In this document: in pieces, positions 16,871 to 25,476 of the stretch | Numbering within the stretch: position 1 is the stretch's first letter | Layout of the letters: every line of letters starts with the position of its first letter | Source: Microbacterium invictum | GTDB taxonomy: Bacteria > Actinomycetota > Actinomycetes > Actinomycetales > Microbacteriaceae | Assembly (NCBI RefSeq): GCF_014197265.1 | Contig: NZ_JACIFH010000001.1 | Coordinates: forward strand, 2,852,001-2,916,000 | Reading direction: 5' to 3' | DNA length: 64,000 nucleotides | Made by a program: the position numbers and the translations under genes | The notes under the pieces: model-generated | What the model was told of the DNA's origin: nothing | The model's database searches: none | The model's input: only the letters and a program-made list of their open reading frames with translations

Positions 16871-17794
16871 TCAGGGGGTTCCGGCGCCGTCACCGGGCGG
16901 TTCGGCGACGTCGACGATCAGCTCGGCGAAGGCATGCGGCGCTTCGGCCGGAAGATTGTGCCCGGCGTGGGGTATGAGCCGGTGATCCCGCGGCCCCGTG
17001 AACAGGTGCGCGTCGCGCGAGGGGTCGGATGCCGGGAAGTTGCCGTCGGCCAGTCCATCGACGGTGATGGTCGGAACCGCGATCGGCGGACGGCTCGCCA
17101 GGCGCCGCTCGAGCTCGTCATACTGCGGCGCCCCGGGTTCCAGACCCAGCCGGTGCCGGTACGAGTGGATGACGACGTCGACGTAGTCCGGGTTGTGGAA
17201 GGCGTGCGCGACCTCGTCGAGGTGGGCGTCGGTGAACGACCAGTCCGGCGAATTGCGCCGCCAGATGACCTCCGCGATCTCGCGCCGGTTCAGCTCGAGC
17301 CCGCGGCGACCGCGTTCGGTGGCGAAGTACCAGAAGTACCAGAACCCGGCCTCCAGCTGCGGGCTCAGAGGCGCGGTCGACCCGCTGACATCCTGGATCA
17401 GGTATCCGTTCGTGGTCACCAGCCCGCCGACCCGATCAGGCCAGAGCGCGGCGACGACACAGGCCGCCCGGCCGCCCCAGTCGTAACCGGCGAGGATCGG
17501 CTGCTCGAGGTCGAGCGCGTCGATCATCGCGAGCAGATCTGCGCCCAGGGCCGCCTGCTGCCCGGAGCGCGGGATGCCCGGGTCGAGGAAACGCGTCGGC
17601 CCGTGACCGCGCAGATAGGGCACGATGACGCGGAATCCGGCGTCGGTGAGCATGGGGGCAACCTCGGCGTAGCTGTGGACGTCGTAGGGAAAGCCGTGCA
17701 GCAGGACGACGGGTTCGCCGTGCGGGTCGCCACCGTCGGCGAATGCGATGCTCAGCTCCCCGGCATCCACGTGCTTGATCGGGAACGCGGTCAT
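16871..17794 (-). CDS. alpha/beta hydrolase, epoxide-hydrolase-like
   Basis: This 307-residue protein has the HGFP oxyanion-hole motif, an Asp nucleophile in the elbow GYDWGGRAA, and a catalytic His in HAGHNLPAEAP. The Asp nucleophile is typical of epoxide hydrolases and haloalkane dehalogenases rather than Ser esterases. The start at 17794 (MTAFPIKH) overlaps the stop of the upstream SDR gene by 4 bp, so the two are translationally coupled. The substrate is unknown. Confidence 0.85.
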   Translation of the reverse strand: MTAFPIKHVDAGELSIAFADGGDPHGEPVVLLHGFPYDVHSYAEVAPMLTDAGFRVIVPYLRGHGPTRFLDPGIPRSGQQAALGADLLAMIDALDLEQPILAGYDWGGRAACVVAALWPDRVGGLVTTNGYLIQDVSGSTAPLSPQLEAGFWYFWYFATERGRRGLELNRREIAEVIWRRNSPDWSFTDAHLDEVAHAFHNPDYVDVVIHSYRHRLGLEPGAPQYDELERRLASRPPIAVPTITVDGLADGNFPASDPSRDAHLFTGPRDHRLIPHAGHNLPAEAPHAFAELIVDVAEPPGDGAGTP

Positions 17795-18609
17795 GACGCC
17801 ACCTCCAGGCGCGGGTGGTGGTGCAGTAGGTGACGCAGCTGCGGCATCCCGGGCTTGGACGGCCGATGAGCGTGCAGCCAGTGGTCGAACCGGGTGGGCG
17901 CGATGAACGCGCACGGGCCGGGCAGCAGCTCGGTGACGTCGATGTGGGCGCCGAAGTACAGTCCGTCATCGGACTGATCGATGCGGCGCGGGTCGTGGCG
18001 GGGCTCGAGCACGGCCCGCACGAAGTCCACCAGCGGGAGGCGGTCGGGCCCGGCGAACTCGATGACGCCGTCCAGCGCCGGCTGATCCGCCACCCGGGCG
18101 ACGGCCGCGGCGATGTCGTCGGCGGCGATGGGCTGGACGAGGGTGTGCGGCAGCCGGATGCGATCGCCGTGCGTCGCGTCGTCGGCGATCGCCGGTGCGA
18201 ACTCCATGAACTGCGTGGCGTGGACGAGGGTGAAGGGAACGCCGCCGCGTGCGATCAGCCGCTCGGCGGCGGCCTTGGCCTGGTAGTACGGGATGGCCGG
18301 GTGGCGGTCGGTGCCGACCGCGGCGAGCATCACGTGATGGCCCACACCGGCGGCGCGGCCGGCGGCGAGCAGGTTCGTGGTGACAGTGGTGAAATGGCTG
18401 CGGACGGCGGCCGGCTCATAGGTGCGCGGTTTCGAGACGTCGACGACGACGTCGGCACCGTGGAGGGTCTCGGCAAGCCCCCTGCCGCTGACCGCGTCGA
18501 CGCCGGTCGACGGTGCTGCGGCGATGGCGTCGTGACCGGCGCGGGTCAGACGCGTGACGATGCGGCGGCCGACCATGCCGGTTCCGCCGATGACGATGAT
18601 CCTGGACAT
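17791..18609 (-). CDS. NmrA-like atypical SDR, paralogue 4
   Basis: This 272-residue protein has VIGGTGMVGRRIV at the N-terminus and the same signatures as the three plus-strand paralogues (VVDVSKPR, HHVMLAAVGTDR, YYQAKAAAERLI, LVHATQFMEF). It lies in the minus-strand operon between two alpha/beta hydrolases, with a GAGGAGGC ribosome-binding site upstream. It probably arose by duplication from, or shares a source with, the tandem SDRs. No classical YxxxK motif is present. Confidence 0.85.
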   Translation of the reverse strand: MSRIIVIGGTGMVGRRIVTRLTRAGHDAIAAAPSTGVDAVSGRGLAETLHGADVVVDVSKPRTYEPAAVRSHFTTVTTNLLAAGRAAGVGHHVMLAAVGTDRHPAIPYYQAKAAAERLIARGGVPFTLVHATQFMEFAPAIADDATHGDRIRLPHTLVQPIAADDIAAAVARVADQPALDGVIEFAGPDRLPLVDFVRAVLEPRHDPRRIDQSDDGLYFGAHIDVTELLPGPCAFIAPTRFDHWLHAHRPSKPGMPQLRHLLHHHPRLEVAS

Positions 18610-18687
18610 GAGATGCCTCCTCGGTTGCAGGGGGTGGAGGGCGACGTCCCGGGAGCGGGGGGTTCGACCGGGACGCCGCCCCGTGTT

Positions 18688-19431
18688 TCAGGCGGTGGAC
18701 GCCGCGCGCCGCGCGACGTACGCCTTGCCCGCCTCGGCGATGGTCGCCGCGACCGCGTCGGGCTGCGACACCGTCAGGGCGTGTGATGCCCCCGCGATCT
18801 CGCGGGTGCCGCGCGACGCGGCGCGCTCGGCGCCGGCGCGGTGGACGGCGACCGGGATGTTGAGGTCCTGGTCACCGAACACGTGCCAGGAGGGGATGTC
18901 CTTCCAGGCCGGACGGGTCGTCGGCAGTCCCTCCGACAGCGCCGCCTCGGTGACGGGGCGCTGTGTGGCTGCCATGAGCGTTGCCTGCGCGACCGGGACG
19001 TCGGCGGCGAACTGCGCGGGGAACACGTCCTGGCGGATGGCGAACTCGTTGCCGCCGCCGTCGACCGGGTAGGCCGTCAGAGCCTCGCCCAGGGTGCTCC
19101 CGGGTGCGCTCGTCGACAGGGCGAATGCGCTCTCGCCGGTCTCGGGGACGAAGGCCGCCACGTAGACGAGGCCCACGACCGAATCGTTATCGGCGGCGGC
19201 CTCGGTGATGACCAGGCCGCCGTACGAGTGGCCGACGAGAATGACGGGGCCGCCGATGGCGGCGATCACGTCGCGGACGTAGGCGGCGTCGCCGGCGAGG
19301 CTCCGCAGCGGGTTCGCGGCCGCGACGACGGTGACGCCCTTCTCCTGCAGGCGCGCGATGACGCCGTTCCAGGAGGCGGACTCGGCGAATGCGCCGTGGA
19401 CCAGGACGACGGTGGGCTTCTGATCGGACAT
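18688..19431 (-). CDS. alpha/beta hydrolase (Ser esterase type)
   Basis: This 247-residue alpha/beta hydrolase has the HGAF motif near the N-terminus, a serine nucleophile in GHSYGG and a C-terminal His in GASHALTV. The arrangement matches the salicylate-esterase/EstC-like proteins often found beside NmrA-like SDRs. The ATG at 19431 follows AAAGAGGAACC. It is the second gene of the operon behind ECF41-like promoter C. The substrate is not predictable. Confidence 0.85.
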   Translation of the reverse strand: MSDQKPTVVLVHGAFAESASWNGVIARLQEKGVTVVAAANPLRSLAGDAAYVRDVIAAIGGPVILVGHSYGGLVITEAAADNDSVVGLVYVAAFVPETGESAFALSTSAPGSTLGEALTAYPVDGGGNEFAIRQDVFPAQFAADVPVAQATLMAATQRPVTEAALSEGLPTTRPAWKDIPSWHVFGDQDLNIPVAVHRAGAERAASRGTREIAGASHALTVSQPDAVAATIAEAGKAYVARRAASTA

Positions 19432-19488
19432 GGTGGTTCCTCTTTCTTGGGGGTGGGTGGATCGGGTATTGCGGATGGGTCGATCGGG

Positions 19489-20436
19489 TCAGTGGCCGAA
19501 GGCCTTGCGAAGGTTGTGGATGGCCTGCTCGACGGCCGCGGTCGTCGCGGCGGACGGGCGCAGCGGGTTGAGCATCATGAAGTCGTGGATGGTGGCGTCG
19601 TACCGCACCAGGGTCGTCCGTACGCCGGCGGCGATGAGCTTGCGTCCGTATCCCTCTCCCTCGTCGCGCAGGACGTCGTTCTCGTCGACGATGAGGAAGG
19701 TCTCGGGCAGGCCGGTCAGCTCGTCGGTCGGTGCCTGCAGCGGTGAGGCCGTCACGTCCTTGCGAGCGTGGTGGTCGGGGAGGTAGCAGTCCCAGAACCA
19801 GGCCATCGCGTCGGCGCGCAGATGGTAGCCCGCTGCGAACTCGCGGTAGCTGGCGGTGTCCTGCCCGGCATCGGTCACCGGGTAGTACAGCGACTGGTGC
19901 ACGAACGCGACGTCGCCGCGCTTCTTCGCGAGGATCGCGAGCACGGCGGCCATGTTGCCCCCGACGGAGTCGCCGGCGACGGCCAGGCGCGAGGCGTCCA
20001 GGCCCAGCTCGATGCCGTGCTCGGTGATCCACCGTGCCGTCGCGTATCCCTGCTCGATCGCCACGGGGTGCTTCGCCTCGGGTGAGCGGTCGTATTCGAC
20101 GAACGCCACGGCCGCGTGCACTCCGGTCGCGATCTCGCGCACCAGCCGGTCGTGGGTGCCGGCGTTGCCGAGCACCCAGCCCCCGCCGTGCATGTACAGG
20201 ACTGCCGGCAGCGCCCCGGCCGCGTCGAGCGGCTTGACGATGCGCACGCGCACGTCGCCCACTTCGGCGGGAACGGTGATCCACTCCTCGTCGACGTCGG
20301 GCTTGTCGACGGGTGCGGCCTGCACGGAGTCGAGGAGTTCGCGCGCGCCGTCGACGCCCAGGTCGGCGAGGAATGGCGGCTTCGAAGTGGCCTCGGCGAA
20401 CGCCTGGGCTTCGGGTTGCAGGGTGTGGTCGAGCAT
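19489..20436 (-). CDS. alpha/beta hydrolase fold-3 esterase/lipase (HSL family)
   Basis: This 315-residue hormone-sensitive-lipase-type esterase has HGGGW (residues 83-87) for the oxyanion hole, nucleophile Ser157 in GDSVGG, an acid residue in [11 protein letters not shown] and the catalytic His in IHDFM. The ATG at 20436 ([10 protein letters not shown]) is chosen over a much longer open frame because homology begins there. It is the first gene of a minus-strand operon of five genes ending at the broken reductase, with an ECF41-like promoter about 70 bp upstream. Confidence 0.87.
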   Translation of the reverse strand: MLDHTLQPEAQAFAEATSKPPFLADLGVDGARELLDSVQAAPVDKPDVDEEWITVPAEVGDVRVRIVKPLDAAGALPAVLYMHGGGWVLGNAGTHDRLVREIATGVHAAVAFVEYDRSPEAKHPVAIEQGYATARWITEHGIELGLDASRLAVAGDSVGGNMAAVLAILAKKRGDVAFVHQSLYYPVTDAGQDTASYREFAAGYHLRADAMAWFWDCYLPDHHARKDVTASPLQAPTDELTGLPETFLIVDENDVLRDEGEGYGRKLIAAGVRTTLVRYDATIHDFMMLNPLRPSAATTAAVEQAIHNLRKAFGH

Positions 20437-20506
20437 GAGTGGTCCTCTTCCTTCGTCGGGTGCGGCACCCGGTGGCGACAAGGCCCAGCGGGCCGGATAC
20501 AGACAG

Positions 20507-20533
20507 GACCGTGGTCGCCGTGCGTATGTGACG
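20507..20533 (-). promoter_or_regulatory. ECF41-like promoter, copy C (CGTCACA-N16-GGTC)
   Basis: On the minus strand CGTCACA (20533-20527), a 16-bp spacer and GGTC (20510-20507) lie about 70 bp before the esterase ATG. Elements and spacing are identical to copies A and B. It would drive the esterase-hydrolase-SDR-hydrolase-reductase operon. Confidence 0.7.
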
Positions 20534-20571
20534 CGCGCGGCATCCACCGGAGCGCGCACTACGCTGAGGGA

Positions 20572-21177
20572 GTGCTGCTCAGTGACCGAGACATCCGCGC
20601 CGAGATCGATGGAGGCCGCGTCGGCCTCGAGCCGTGGGACCCGGCGATGGTCCAGCCGTCGAGCGTCGACGTGCGCCTGGACCGCTACTTCCGGTTGTTC
20701 GACAACCACAAGTACCCGTTCATCGATCCGGCCGAGGACCAGCCCGACCTCACCCACCTCATCGAGGTCGACCCCGACGAGGCGTTCGTGCTGCACCCGG
20801 GCGAGTTCGTGCTGGGTTCGACGTTCGAGCAGGTCACCCTGCCCGATGATGTCGCCGCACGGCTCGAGGGCAAGTCGTCGCTGGGCCGCCTGGGCCTGCT
20901 GACCCACTCGACGGCGGGCTTCATCGACCCCGGCTTCTCGGGACACGTGACGCTGGAGCTGTCGAACGTCGCGACCCTGCCGATCAAGCTGTGGCCGGGG
21001 ATGAAGATCGGGCAGCTGTGCTTCTTCCGACTGTCGTCGCCGACCGAGTCCCCCTACGGCTCGGGACCCTACGGCAACCGCTACCAAGGCCAGCGCGGTC
21101 CGACGGCGTCACGCTCGTTCCAGAACTTCGTACGCACCGACGTCGGTTCGACCGACAGCGGGTCGCGCGGCGCCTGA
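20572..21177 (+). CDS. dcd: dCTP deaminase (Dcd, probably bifunctional with dUTPase)
   Basis: Dcd converts dCTP to dUTP; actinobacterial forms often also hydrolyse dUTP to dUMP, which supplies dTMP synthesis. The 201-residue protein shows [12 protein letters not shown] at the start, [14 protein letters not shown], the active-site segment [35 protein letters not shown] and [15 protein letters not shown]. The length is slightly above the 190 residues usual for the family. A GTG start at 20572 follows a GAGGGA ribosome-binding site and agrees with the conserved N-terminus. It is a housekeeping gene, unrelated to its neighbours. Confidence 0.95.
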   Translation: MLLSDRDIRAEIDGGRVGLEPWDPAMVQPSSVDVRLDRYFRLFDNHKYPFIDPAEDQPDLTHLIEVDPDEAFVLHPGEFVLGSTFEQVTLPDDVAARLEGKSSLGRLGLLTHSTAGFIDPGFSGHVTLELSNVATLPIKLWPGMKIGQLCFFRLSSPTESPYGSGPYGNRYQGQRGPTASRSFQNFVRTDVGSTDSGSRGA

Positions 21178-21246
21178 CGCACGTATACGCGGGCGCCCCG
21201 ACGGCGCGCTACGACGGCGAGGTCGGGGCACGCAGCGAGGGGCTGA

Positions 21247-21681
21247 TCAACGCCGAGCTTCGGCACCCATGTCGGGCAGAACCTCGATGCCCGCCGCCGC
21301 CGCCGCATCGGCAAGTCGGCGGTCGAGCGTCGCGAGTGGGAGGCCGAGCCGCTCGGCGAGCAGCAGATAGGCCGCGTCGTAGACGCTCAACCCGTGGCGA
21401 AGTGAAGCTGCGACCAGTGCACTCTGGTCGACCGGGCGTTCGTCGATACGCAGGGGAAGCGCAGACTGCAGCTCAAGACACCGGGATGCCTGTGCTTCGC
21501 TGAGACGGCCGCGGCGGTGGGCAGAGACCACCACGTTCGCGGTCTCCTGGACCCACAGTTGCGGCGCAATCATGGTGTCATTCGACGAGATGATCCGCGC
21601 GAGCACCTCGTCGGCGTCCGCAGACTGCTCATCCGGCAACAGCCACGCGAGTGTGACCGACGTGTCGACGACGACCGGCAT
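21247..21681 (-). CDS. vapC: VapC-type PIN-domain toxin
   Basis: This 144-residue PIN-domain ribonuclease has acidic residues in VVVDTS (Asp6), in WVQETANVV and in SVYDAAYLLLAE plus TLDRRLADAA, as in VapC toxins that cleave RNA. Its start overlaps the antitoxin stop by one base (21681), the standard toxin-antitoxin arrangement. Slightly longer than typical VapC, it ends in a short AEARR tail. Confidence 0.88.
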   Translation of the reverse strand: MPVVVDTSVTLAWLLPDEQSADADEVLARIISSNDTMIAPQLWVQETANVVVSAHRRGRLSEAQASRCLELQSALPLRIDERPVDQSALVAASLRHGLSVYDAAYLLLAERLGLPLATLDRRLADAAAAAGIEVLPDMGAEARR

Positions 21682-21917
21682 CAGTACCGGCGCCCCTCGT
21701 CTACGAGTGCTCGCACGTCGACCGGCTCGTCGCCCAGACCGTCGCGGAACGTCCGCACATCCTCGAGGAGGTCCCGAGTGTCACGCCGAGCATCGATCGG
21801 CACGAGCCGAGCGACCGGGCGTCCGTGCTTGGTGATCGTGATGGATTCGCCCGCATCCGCGCGTTCGAGGAGGGCGGACAGATGGGTCTTGGCCTCGTAT
21901 GCACTCACCGTACTCAC
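21681..21917 (-). CDS. vapB: Phd/YefM-type antitoxin (VapB partner)
   Basis: This 78-residue antitoxin has the Phd/YefM fold signature (VSAYEAKTHLSALLERADAG, then ITKHGRPVARLVP), which binds the operator DNA. Its acidic C-terminal tail would wrap and neutralise the PIN toxin encoded immediately downstream. The pair is expected to autorepress; three GTCTA repeats lie just upstream of the start. Confidence 0.88.
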   Translation of the reverse strand: MSTVSAYEAKTHLSALLERADAGESITITKHGRPVARLVPIDARRDTRDLLEDVRTFRDGLGDEPVDVRALVDEGRRY

Positions 21918-21923
21918 GTGGTC

Positions 21924-21946
21924 AGTCTAGTCTACGACTGGTCTAA
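21924..21946. promoter_or_regulatory. vapBC operator: three GTCTA repeats
   Basis: GTCTA occurs at 21925-21929, 21930-21934 and 21941-21945, within 8-30 bp upstream of the antitoxin ATG. Such short repeated boxes are typical autoregulatory sites of toxin-antitoxin operons. Binding by the antitoxin is inferred. Confidence 0.4.
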
Positions 21947-21948
21947 AT

Positions 21949-21985
21949 ACCGGCGCCCGCCCTCGCTGCGGGGGCGGGCGCCGGT
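21949..21985 (-). terminator. strong hairpin downstream of the MarR gene
   Basis: Arms ACCGGCGCCCGCCC (21949-21962) and GGGCGGGCGCCGGT (21972-21985) form a perfect 14-bp GC stem with a 9-nt loop, 12 bp past the stop of the minus-strand MarR gene and upstream of the vapBC promoter. It probably insulates the two units. Confidence 0.7.
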
Positions 21986-21996
21986 AGGAAAGGTAC

Positions 21997-22725
21997 TCAG
22001 GCGGTCTGGGCGTCGCGGCCGCGGGTGAACCCCGCGTCGAAGCCACGCTCGTACGCGCGCTCGGCGGCGCGGTGCTCGCGTCCACCGCGGTCTCGACCGT
22101 GGCCGAAGCCGTCTCGACCTTCACGGCCGCAGTCGTCGCCGCGCCCGAAGCCGCGGGGCCCGACGTGGGAGCGTCCTGGGGCGAACCGCTCGCCCGGGCC
22201 GTAGTCGGCGTCCAACGCCGGGCCGAAGCCGCGGCGGCGGTGACCCCGCTGGCCGCCGTGCCCGAACCCGCGGAGACCGCGGCTGAAGCCACGCTCGGGC
22301 GCGCTCTCATCCCAGCCGAGCTCCCGGGCGATCGCCTCGAGGGTGCGGACGGCGGTCGCGAAGTCTTCGTCGGGCACGCTGCCGGCGACCTTCGTGCGGA
22401 TGCCGGTGACGGCGGCACTGAGACGCTCCTTGGCGGCCCGGCCCTCATCGGTCAGCGTCCAGGACCCCTCGGTCTCGGTGACCCAGCCGCGGTCGACGAG
22501 GCGGCGCAGCTTCTTGCCGCGTCGCTCGAGGTGCTCGATCAGTTCGGGTGCGTCGACGTCGCCGTCGAGCACGTTCAGGATGCGCCAGTCACGACGCGTG
22601 ATGTCTTCGTCGGCGAACGCCGTTTCGAACTCCCGGGCGATCAGGCGGTCGACGATGCGCAGCCAGTAGCCGAGCGGCCGGGATGTGGGGGTGGTGTTCT
22701 CAGTGTTCTCGTATTCGGTGTTCAT
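21997..22725 (-). CDS. MarR-type winged-helix regulator with Gly/Arg/His-rich tail
   Basis: This 242-residue protein has a winged-helix N-terminal half (LGYWLRIVDRLIAREF; RRDWRILNVL; LEHLERRGKKLRRLVDRGWV; LTDEGRAAKERL) typical of MarR-like regulators. From about residue 145 the tail is low-complexity, rich in Gly, Arg, His and Asp. A similar low-complexity region lies at the N-terminus of the divergently transcribed MarR protein. Two copies of a 19-bp operator-like sequence lie between the two starts. Mutual or autoregulation is inferred; the effector is unknown. Confidence 0.75.
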   Translation of the reverse strand: MNTEYENTENTTPTSRPLGYWLRIVDRLIAREFETAFADEDITRRDWRILNVLDGDVDAPELIEHLERRGKKLRRLVDRGWVTETEGSWTLTDEGRAAKERLSAAVTGIRTKVAGSVPDEDFATAVRTLEAIARELGWDESAPERGFSRGLRGFGHGGQRGHRRRGFGPALDADYGPGERFAPGRSHVGPRGFGRGDDCGREGRDGFGHGRDRGGREHRAAERAYERGFDAGFTRGRDAQTA

Positions 22726-22780
22726 GGAAAAGTCCTTGTCGTTTGGGGGATCGGGCCGCCCGATCGGCGCCCTGTCGATT

Positions 22781-22844
22781 ACATGTCATCTGGCATGTAT
22801 ATGCAGTATGACATGGAGTTCCGGAACATGTCAAGTCGCATGTA
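22781..22844. promoter_or_regulatory. duplicated MarR-type operator (ACATGTCA-N4-GCATGTA, two copies)
   Basis: ACATGTCA-N4-GCATGTA occurs at 22781-22799 and 22826-22844, start-to-start 45 bp. Each copy is an imperfect inverted repeat (ACATG/CATGT). They lie in the 129-bp divergent gap between two MarR-type genes, the second ending 10 bp before the plus-strand ATG. The AT-rich sites stand out in otherwise GC-rich DNA. Confidence 0.65.
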
Positions 22845-22854
22845 AATTTGAGGC

Positions 22855-23487
22855 ATGACCGACTCGGACGCCTCAGCCGCTGAACTCGATGCGCTCATGG
22901 CTGCGCTGGCGCAGCTGCGTGGCGGTGGTCCGGGTCCGTTCGGTGGCCGACCCGTCGGGCCGGACGCGCCCTCCGAGGCGAGCTCCTCCGGTGGCGGCTG
23001 GGGTCCGCGCGGCAATCGCTCGCGCGGCGGCCACCACAGTCACGGCGGCCCCCAGGGCCACGGGCCCTTCGACGGCACGCATGGCTCCGGTCCATTCGGC
23101 CCCGGCCCGTTGGGCCGCGGGGGGCGACTGGGCGGACCGGCGCGGCTGCGGCTGCTCGATGCGCTCGCCGCGGCATCCCACCCCCTCACGGTGAGCGAGG
23201 TCGGCGAGTCGATCGGGGTGGATCAGCCCCGTGCGTCACGCCTGATCCAGCAGGCCGTCGAACTCGGTCTCGTGCGGCGCGAAGCCGACCCCGACGACGC
23301 ACGCCGCACGCGGGTGGCGCTCACCGATGAGGGTGCGCGCGTCGCCCGTGGCCTGCGCGGCCGGCGCCGCGAGCAGCTGTCCTCAGCGCTCGCAGATTTC
23401 TCCATCCAGGAGCGCACCGACCTCGTGCGACTGCTCGCGAAGCTCGCCGCGGCGTGGCCGGATCCACCCTCGCGGCACGACCGCTGA
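22855..23487 (+). CDS. MarR-family regulator with Gly/His-rich N-terminal region
   Basis: This 210-residue protein has a low-complexity Gly/Pro/His-rich segment (about residues 20-95), then a MarR winged helix (SHPLTVSEVGESIGVDQPRA; LVRREADPDDARRTRVALTD). The clear wing motif DPDDARRTRVALTDEG supports MarR. It is divergent from another MarR-type gene with shared operators between them. The BCCT transporter gene follows 50 bp downstream on the same strand and may be co-transcribed. Confidence 0.82.
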   Translation: MTDSDASAAELDALMAALAQLRGGGPGPFGGRPVGPDAPSEASSSGGGWGPRGNRSRGGHHSHGGPQGHGPFDGTHGSGPFGPGPLGRGGRLGGPARLRLLDALAAASHPLTVSEVGESIGVDQPRASRLIQQAVELGLVRREADPDDARRTRVALTDEGARVARGLRGRRREQLSSALADFSIQERTDLVRLLAKLAAAWPDPPSRHDR

Positions 23488-23537
23488 TCCAACGCAACCC
23501 CTTTCGGCGCCGGAACGGCGCTCGCTAGGGTGACCGC

Positions 23538-25436
23538 ATGGCGACCCAGGTGAAGGACGCGACCTCGAAGACTGGACGCACGTCGGCGATCGAGCGCTGG
23601 GTCTTCTGGCCCGCGGCCGTCGTGATCCTCGCGTTCACCGCGTTCGCGCTCATCGCGCCGCGCCTGGCCGAGGCCGTGTTCGCGAACATCCAGTCCACGA
23701 TCGTCAACGCGTTCAATTGGTACTACGTGCTGATCGCGGCGTTCTTCGTCGCGTTCGCGCTGTTCCTCGGGTTCAGCAAGTACGGCGACATCCGCCTCGG
23801 CGCCGACGACGACAAGCCCGAGTTCTCACTCGGCGCCTGGTTCGCGTTGCTGTTCGCCGCCGGCATGGGCATCGGCCTGGTCTTCTACGGCGTCAGCGAA
23901 CCGCTCAGTCACTTCGTCACGCCGCGGCCCGGCGTGAGCGGCACTCCGGAGCAGCTCGCCCAGGCAGCGCTCGGCCAGACCTATTTGCACTGGGGCGTGC
24001 AGGCATGGTCCATCTACGTCGTGGTCGGGCTCGGCCTCGCCTACGCGATCCACCGGCGCAAGCGCCCGATCTCCATCCGCTGGTCTCTGGAGCCGCTGCT
24101 CGGCCGCCGCGTGCGCGGGACGTGGGGCAATGTCGTGGACGTCATCGCGCTCGTGGGCACCATGTTCGGAGTCGCGACCTCGCTCGGTCTCGGCGTCCTG
24201 CAGATCTCGGCGGGCCTCGACTCGACGGGAATCGCCGAGCCCACCGAGACCCTGCAGGTCATCATCATCGGCGTGATCACGCTGTTCGTCCTGGCATCCG
24301 TCCTCTCCGGCGTCGCGAAGGGCATGAAGTGGCTGTCGTCGTTCAACCTGATCCTGGCGGCGATCCTGGTGGTCTACCTGCTGGTGCTCGGGCAGACCGA
24401 GTTCCTGCTGCGGGAGTGGGTGCAGTCGATCGGCAACTACATCCAGAACTACGTCGGGCTGTCGTTCAATGTCGGCGCCTTCCAGGGCACCGAAGGCGAG
24501 CAGTGGCAGGCGGCATGGACGTCGTTCTACTGGGGCTGGTGGATCTCATGGGCACCGTTCGTCGGCATCTTCATCGCCCGCATCTCGCGCGGGCGCACCG
24601 TCCGGCAGTTCGTCGCCGGCGTCATCATCGTGCCTACGCTCATCACGATCCTCTGGTTCGCGGTGCTCGGCGGCTCGGCGGTGTACATCGAGCTCCATCA
24701 GCCCGGCGCGCTGACGCAGGCCGACGGCACGGTGAACGTCAACACCGCCCTCTTCCAGATGCTGGAGTTCTTCCCCGCATCCAACGTGCTGACCTACGGC
24801 GTCATCCTGCTGATCGGCATCTTCTTCATCACCTCGGCCGACTCCGGGGCGCTCGTGATGGGCATGATCGCCACCGGCGGCCAGCTCGAGCCGCAGCGGT
24901 GGGTGCGCACCTTCTTCACCCTGACGACCGCACTGCTGGCCATCGCGCTGCTGCTCACCGGCGGCCTCGTGGCGCTGCAGACCGCGGCGATCATCATCGC
25001 CCTGCCGTTCAGCGTGGTCATGCTGCTCATCTGCTGGTCAACGGTGGTCGCCTTCGCCCGCGAGCGCCGGGCCTACGACCGCGCCGCACGCGCGCAGTTC
25101 GTCGACCACATCGGCGAGTACTACGGCCTCGAGGTCGAAGAGCCGACGAAGCGCGGCGTGATCGCCGAACCGGCGTGGATGCGCCGGCTCTCGCGCGTGC
25201 TGGCCCGGCGCATGATGCCGCCGGCGCCGATCGTCCCGGCGCCGATCGAGCCCGGGGTGCGCCATGCGCGACCCGAGTCGCTCGCGGCAGAGAACGCCGA
25301 ACCGGACGGCGTGCCGACCGACGACGTCGACTCGATCGTGTCGCAGGACCCCTTTGTCGGTCGCGACGCCGACGACATCCCGGATCGCACGCGCACGGCG
25401 CGTGGCCACGATCCGCTGTCGGGTGGGCGTGGATGA
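23538..25436 (+). CDS. BCCT-family transporter (glycine betaine/choline/carnitine)
   Basis: BCCT carriers take up quaternary ammonium compounds, mostly as osmoprotectants, by sodium or proton symport. The 632-residue protein has about 12 membrane segments and the family signature around GWWISWAPFVGIFIARISRG, where the aromatic residues form the substrate site, plus ITSADSGALVMG. A cytoplasmic C-terminal tail of about 110 residues, longer than in minimal family members, is acidic at its end; such tails sense osmotic stress in BetP. The ligand cannot be assigned. Confidence 0.92.
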   Translation: MATQVKDATSKTGRTSAIERWVFWPAAVVILAFTAFALIAPRLAEAVFANIQSTIVNAFNWYYVLIAAFFVAFALFLGFSKYGDIRLGADDDKPEFSLGAWFALLFAAGMGIGLVFYGVSEPLSHFVTPRPGVSGTPEQLAQAALGQTYLHWGVQAWSIYVVVGLGLAYAIHRRKRPISIRWSLEPLLGRRVRGTWGNVVDVIALVGTMFGVATSLGLGVLQISAGLDSTGIAEPTETLQVIIIGVITLFVLASVLSGVAKGMKWLSSFNLILAAILVVYLLVLGQTEFLLREWVQSIGNYIQNYVGLSFNVGAFQGTEGEQWQAAWTSFYWGWWISWAPFVGIFIARISRGRTVRQFVAGVIIVPTLITILWFAVLGGSAVYIELHQPGALTQADGTVNVNTALFQMLEFFPASNVLTYGVILLIGIFFITSADSGALVMGMIATGGQLEPQRWVRTFFTLTTALLAIALLLTGGLVALQTAAIIIALPFSVVMLLICWSTVVAFARERRAYDRAARAQFVDHIGEYYGLEVEEPTKRGVIAEPAWMRRLSRVLARRMMPPAPIVPAPIEPGVRHARPESLAAENAEPDGVPTDDVDSIVSQDPFVGRDADDIPDRTRTARGHDPLSGGRG

Positions 25437-25440
25437 GTGA

Positions 25441-25468
25441 AGTGGATGCCGGGAGTGCGGCATCCACT
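25441..25468. terminator. bidirectional hairpin between convergent BCCT and MFS genes
   Basis: AGTGGATGCC (25441-25450) and GGCATCCACT (25459-25468) form a 10-bp perfect stem with an 8-nt loop between two convergent genes. The same stem sequence is used in the hairpin at 63208. Confidence 0.65.
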
Positions 25469-25476
25469 CGTCTCGG

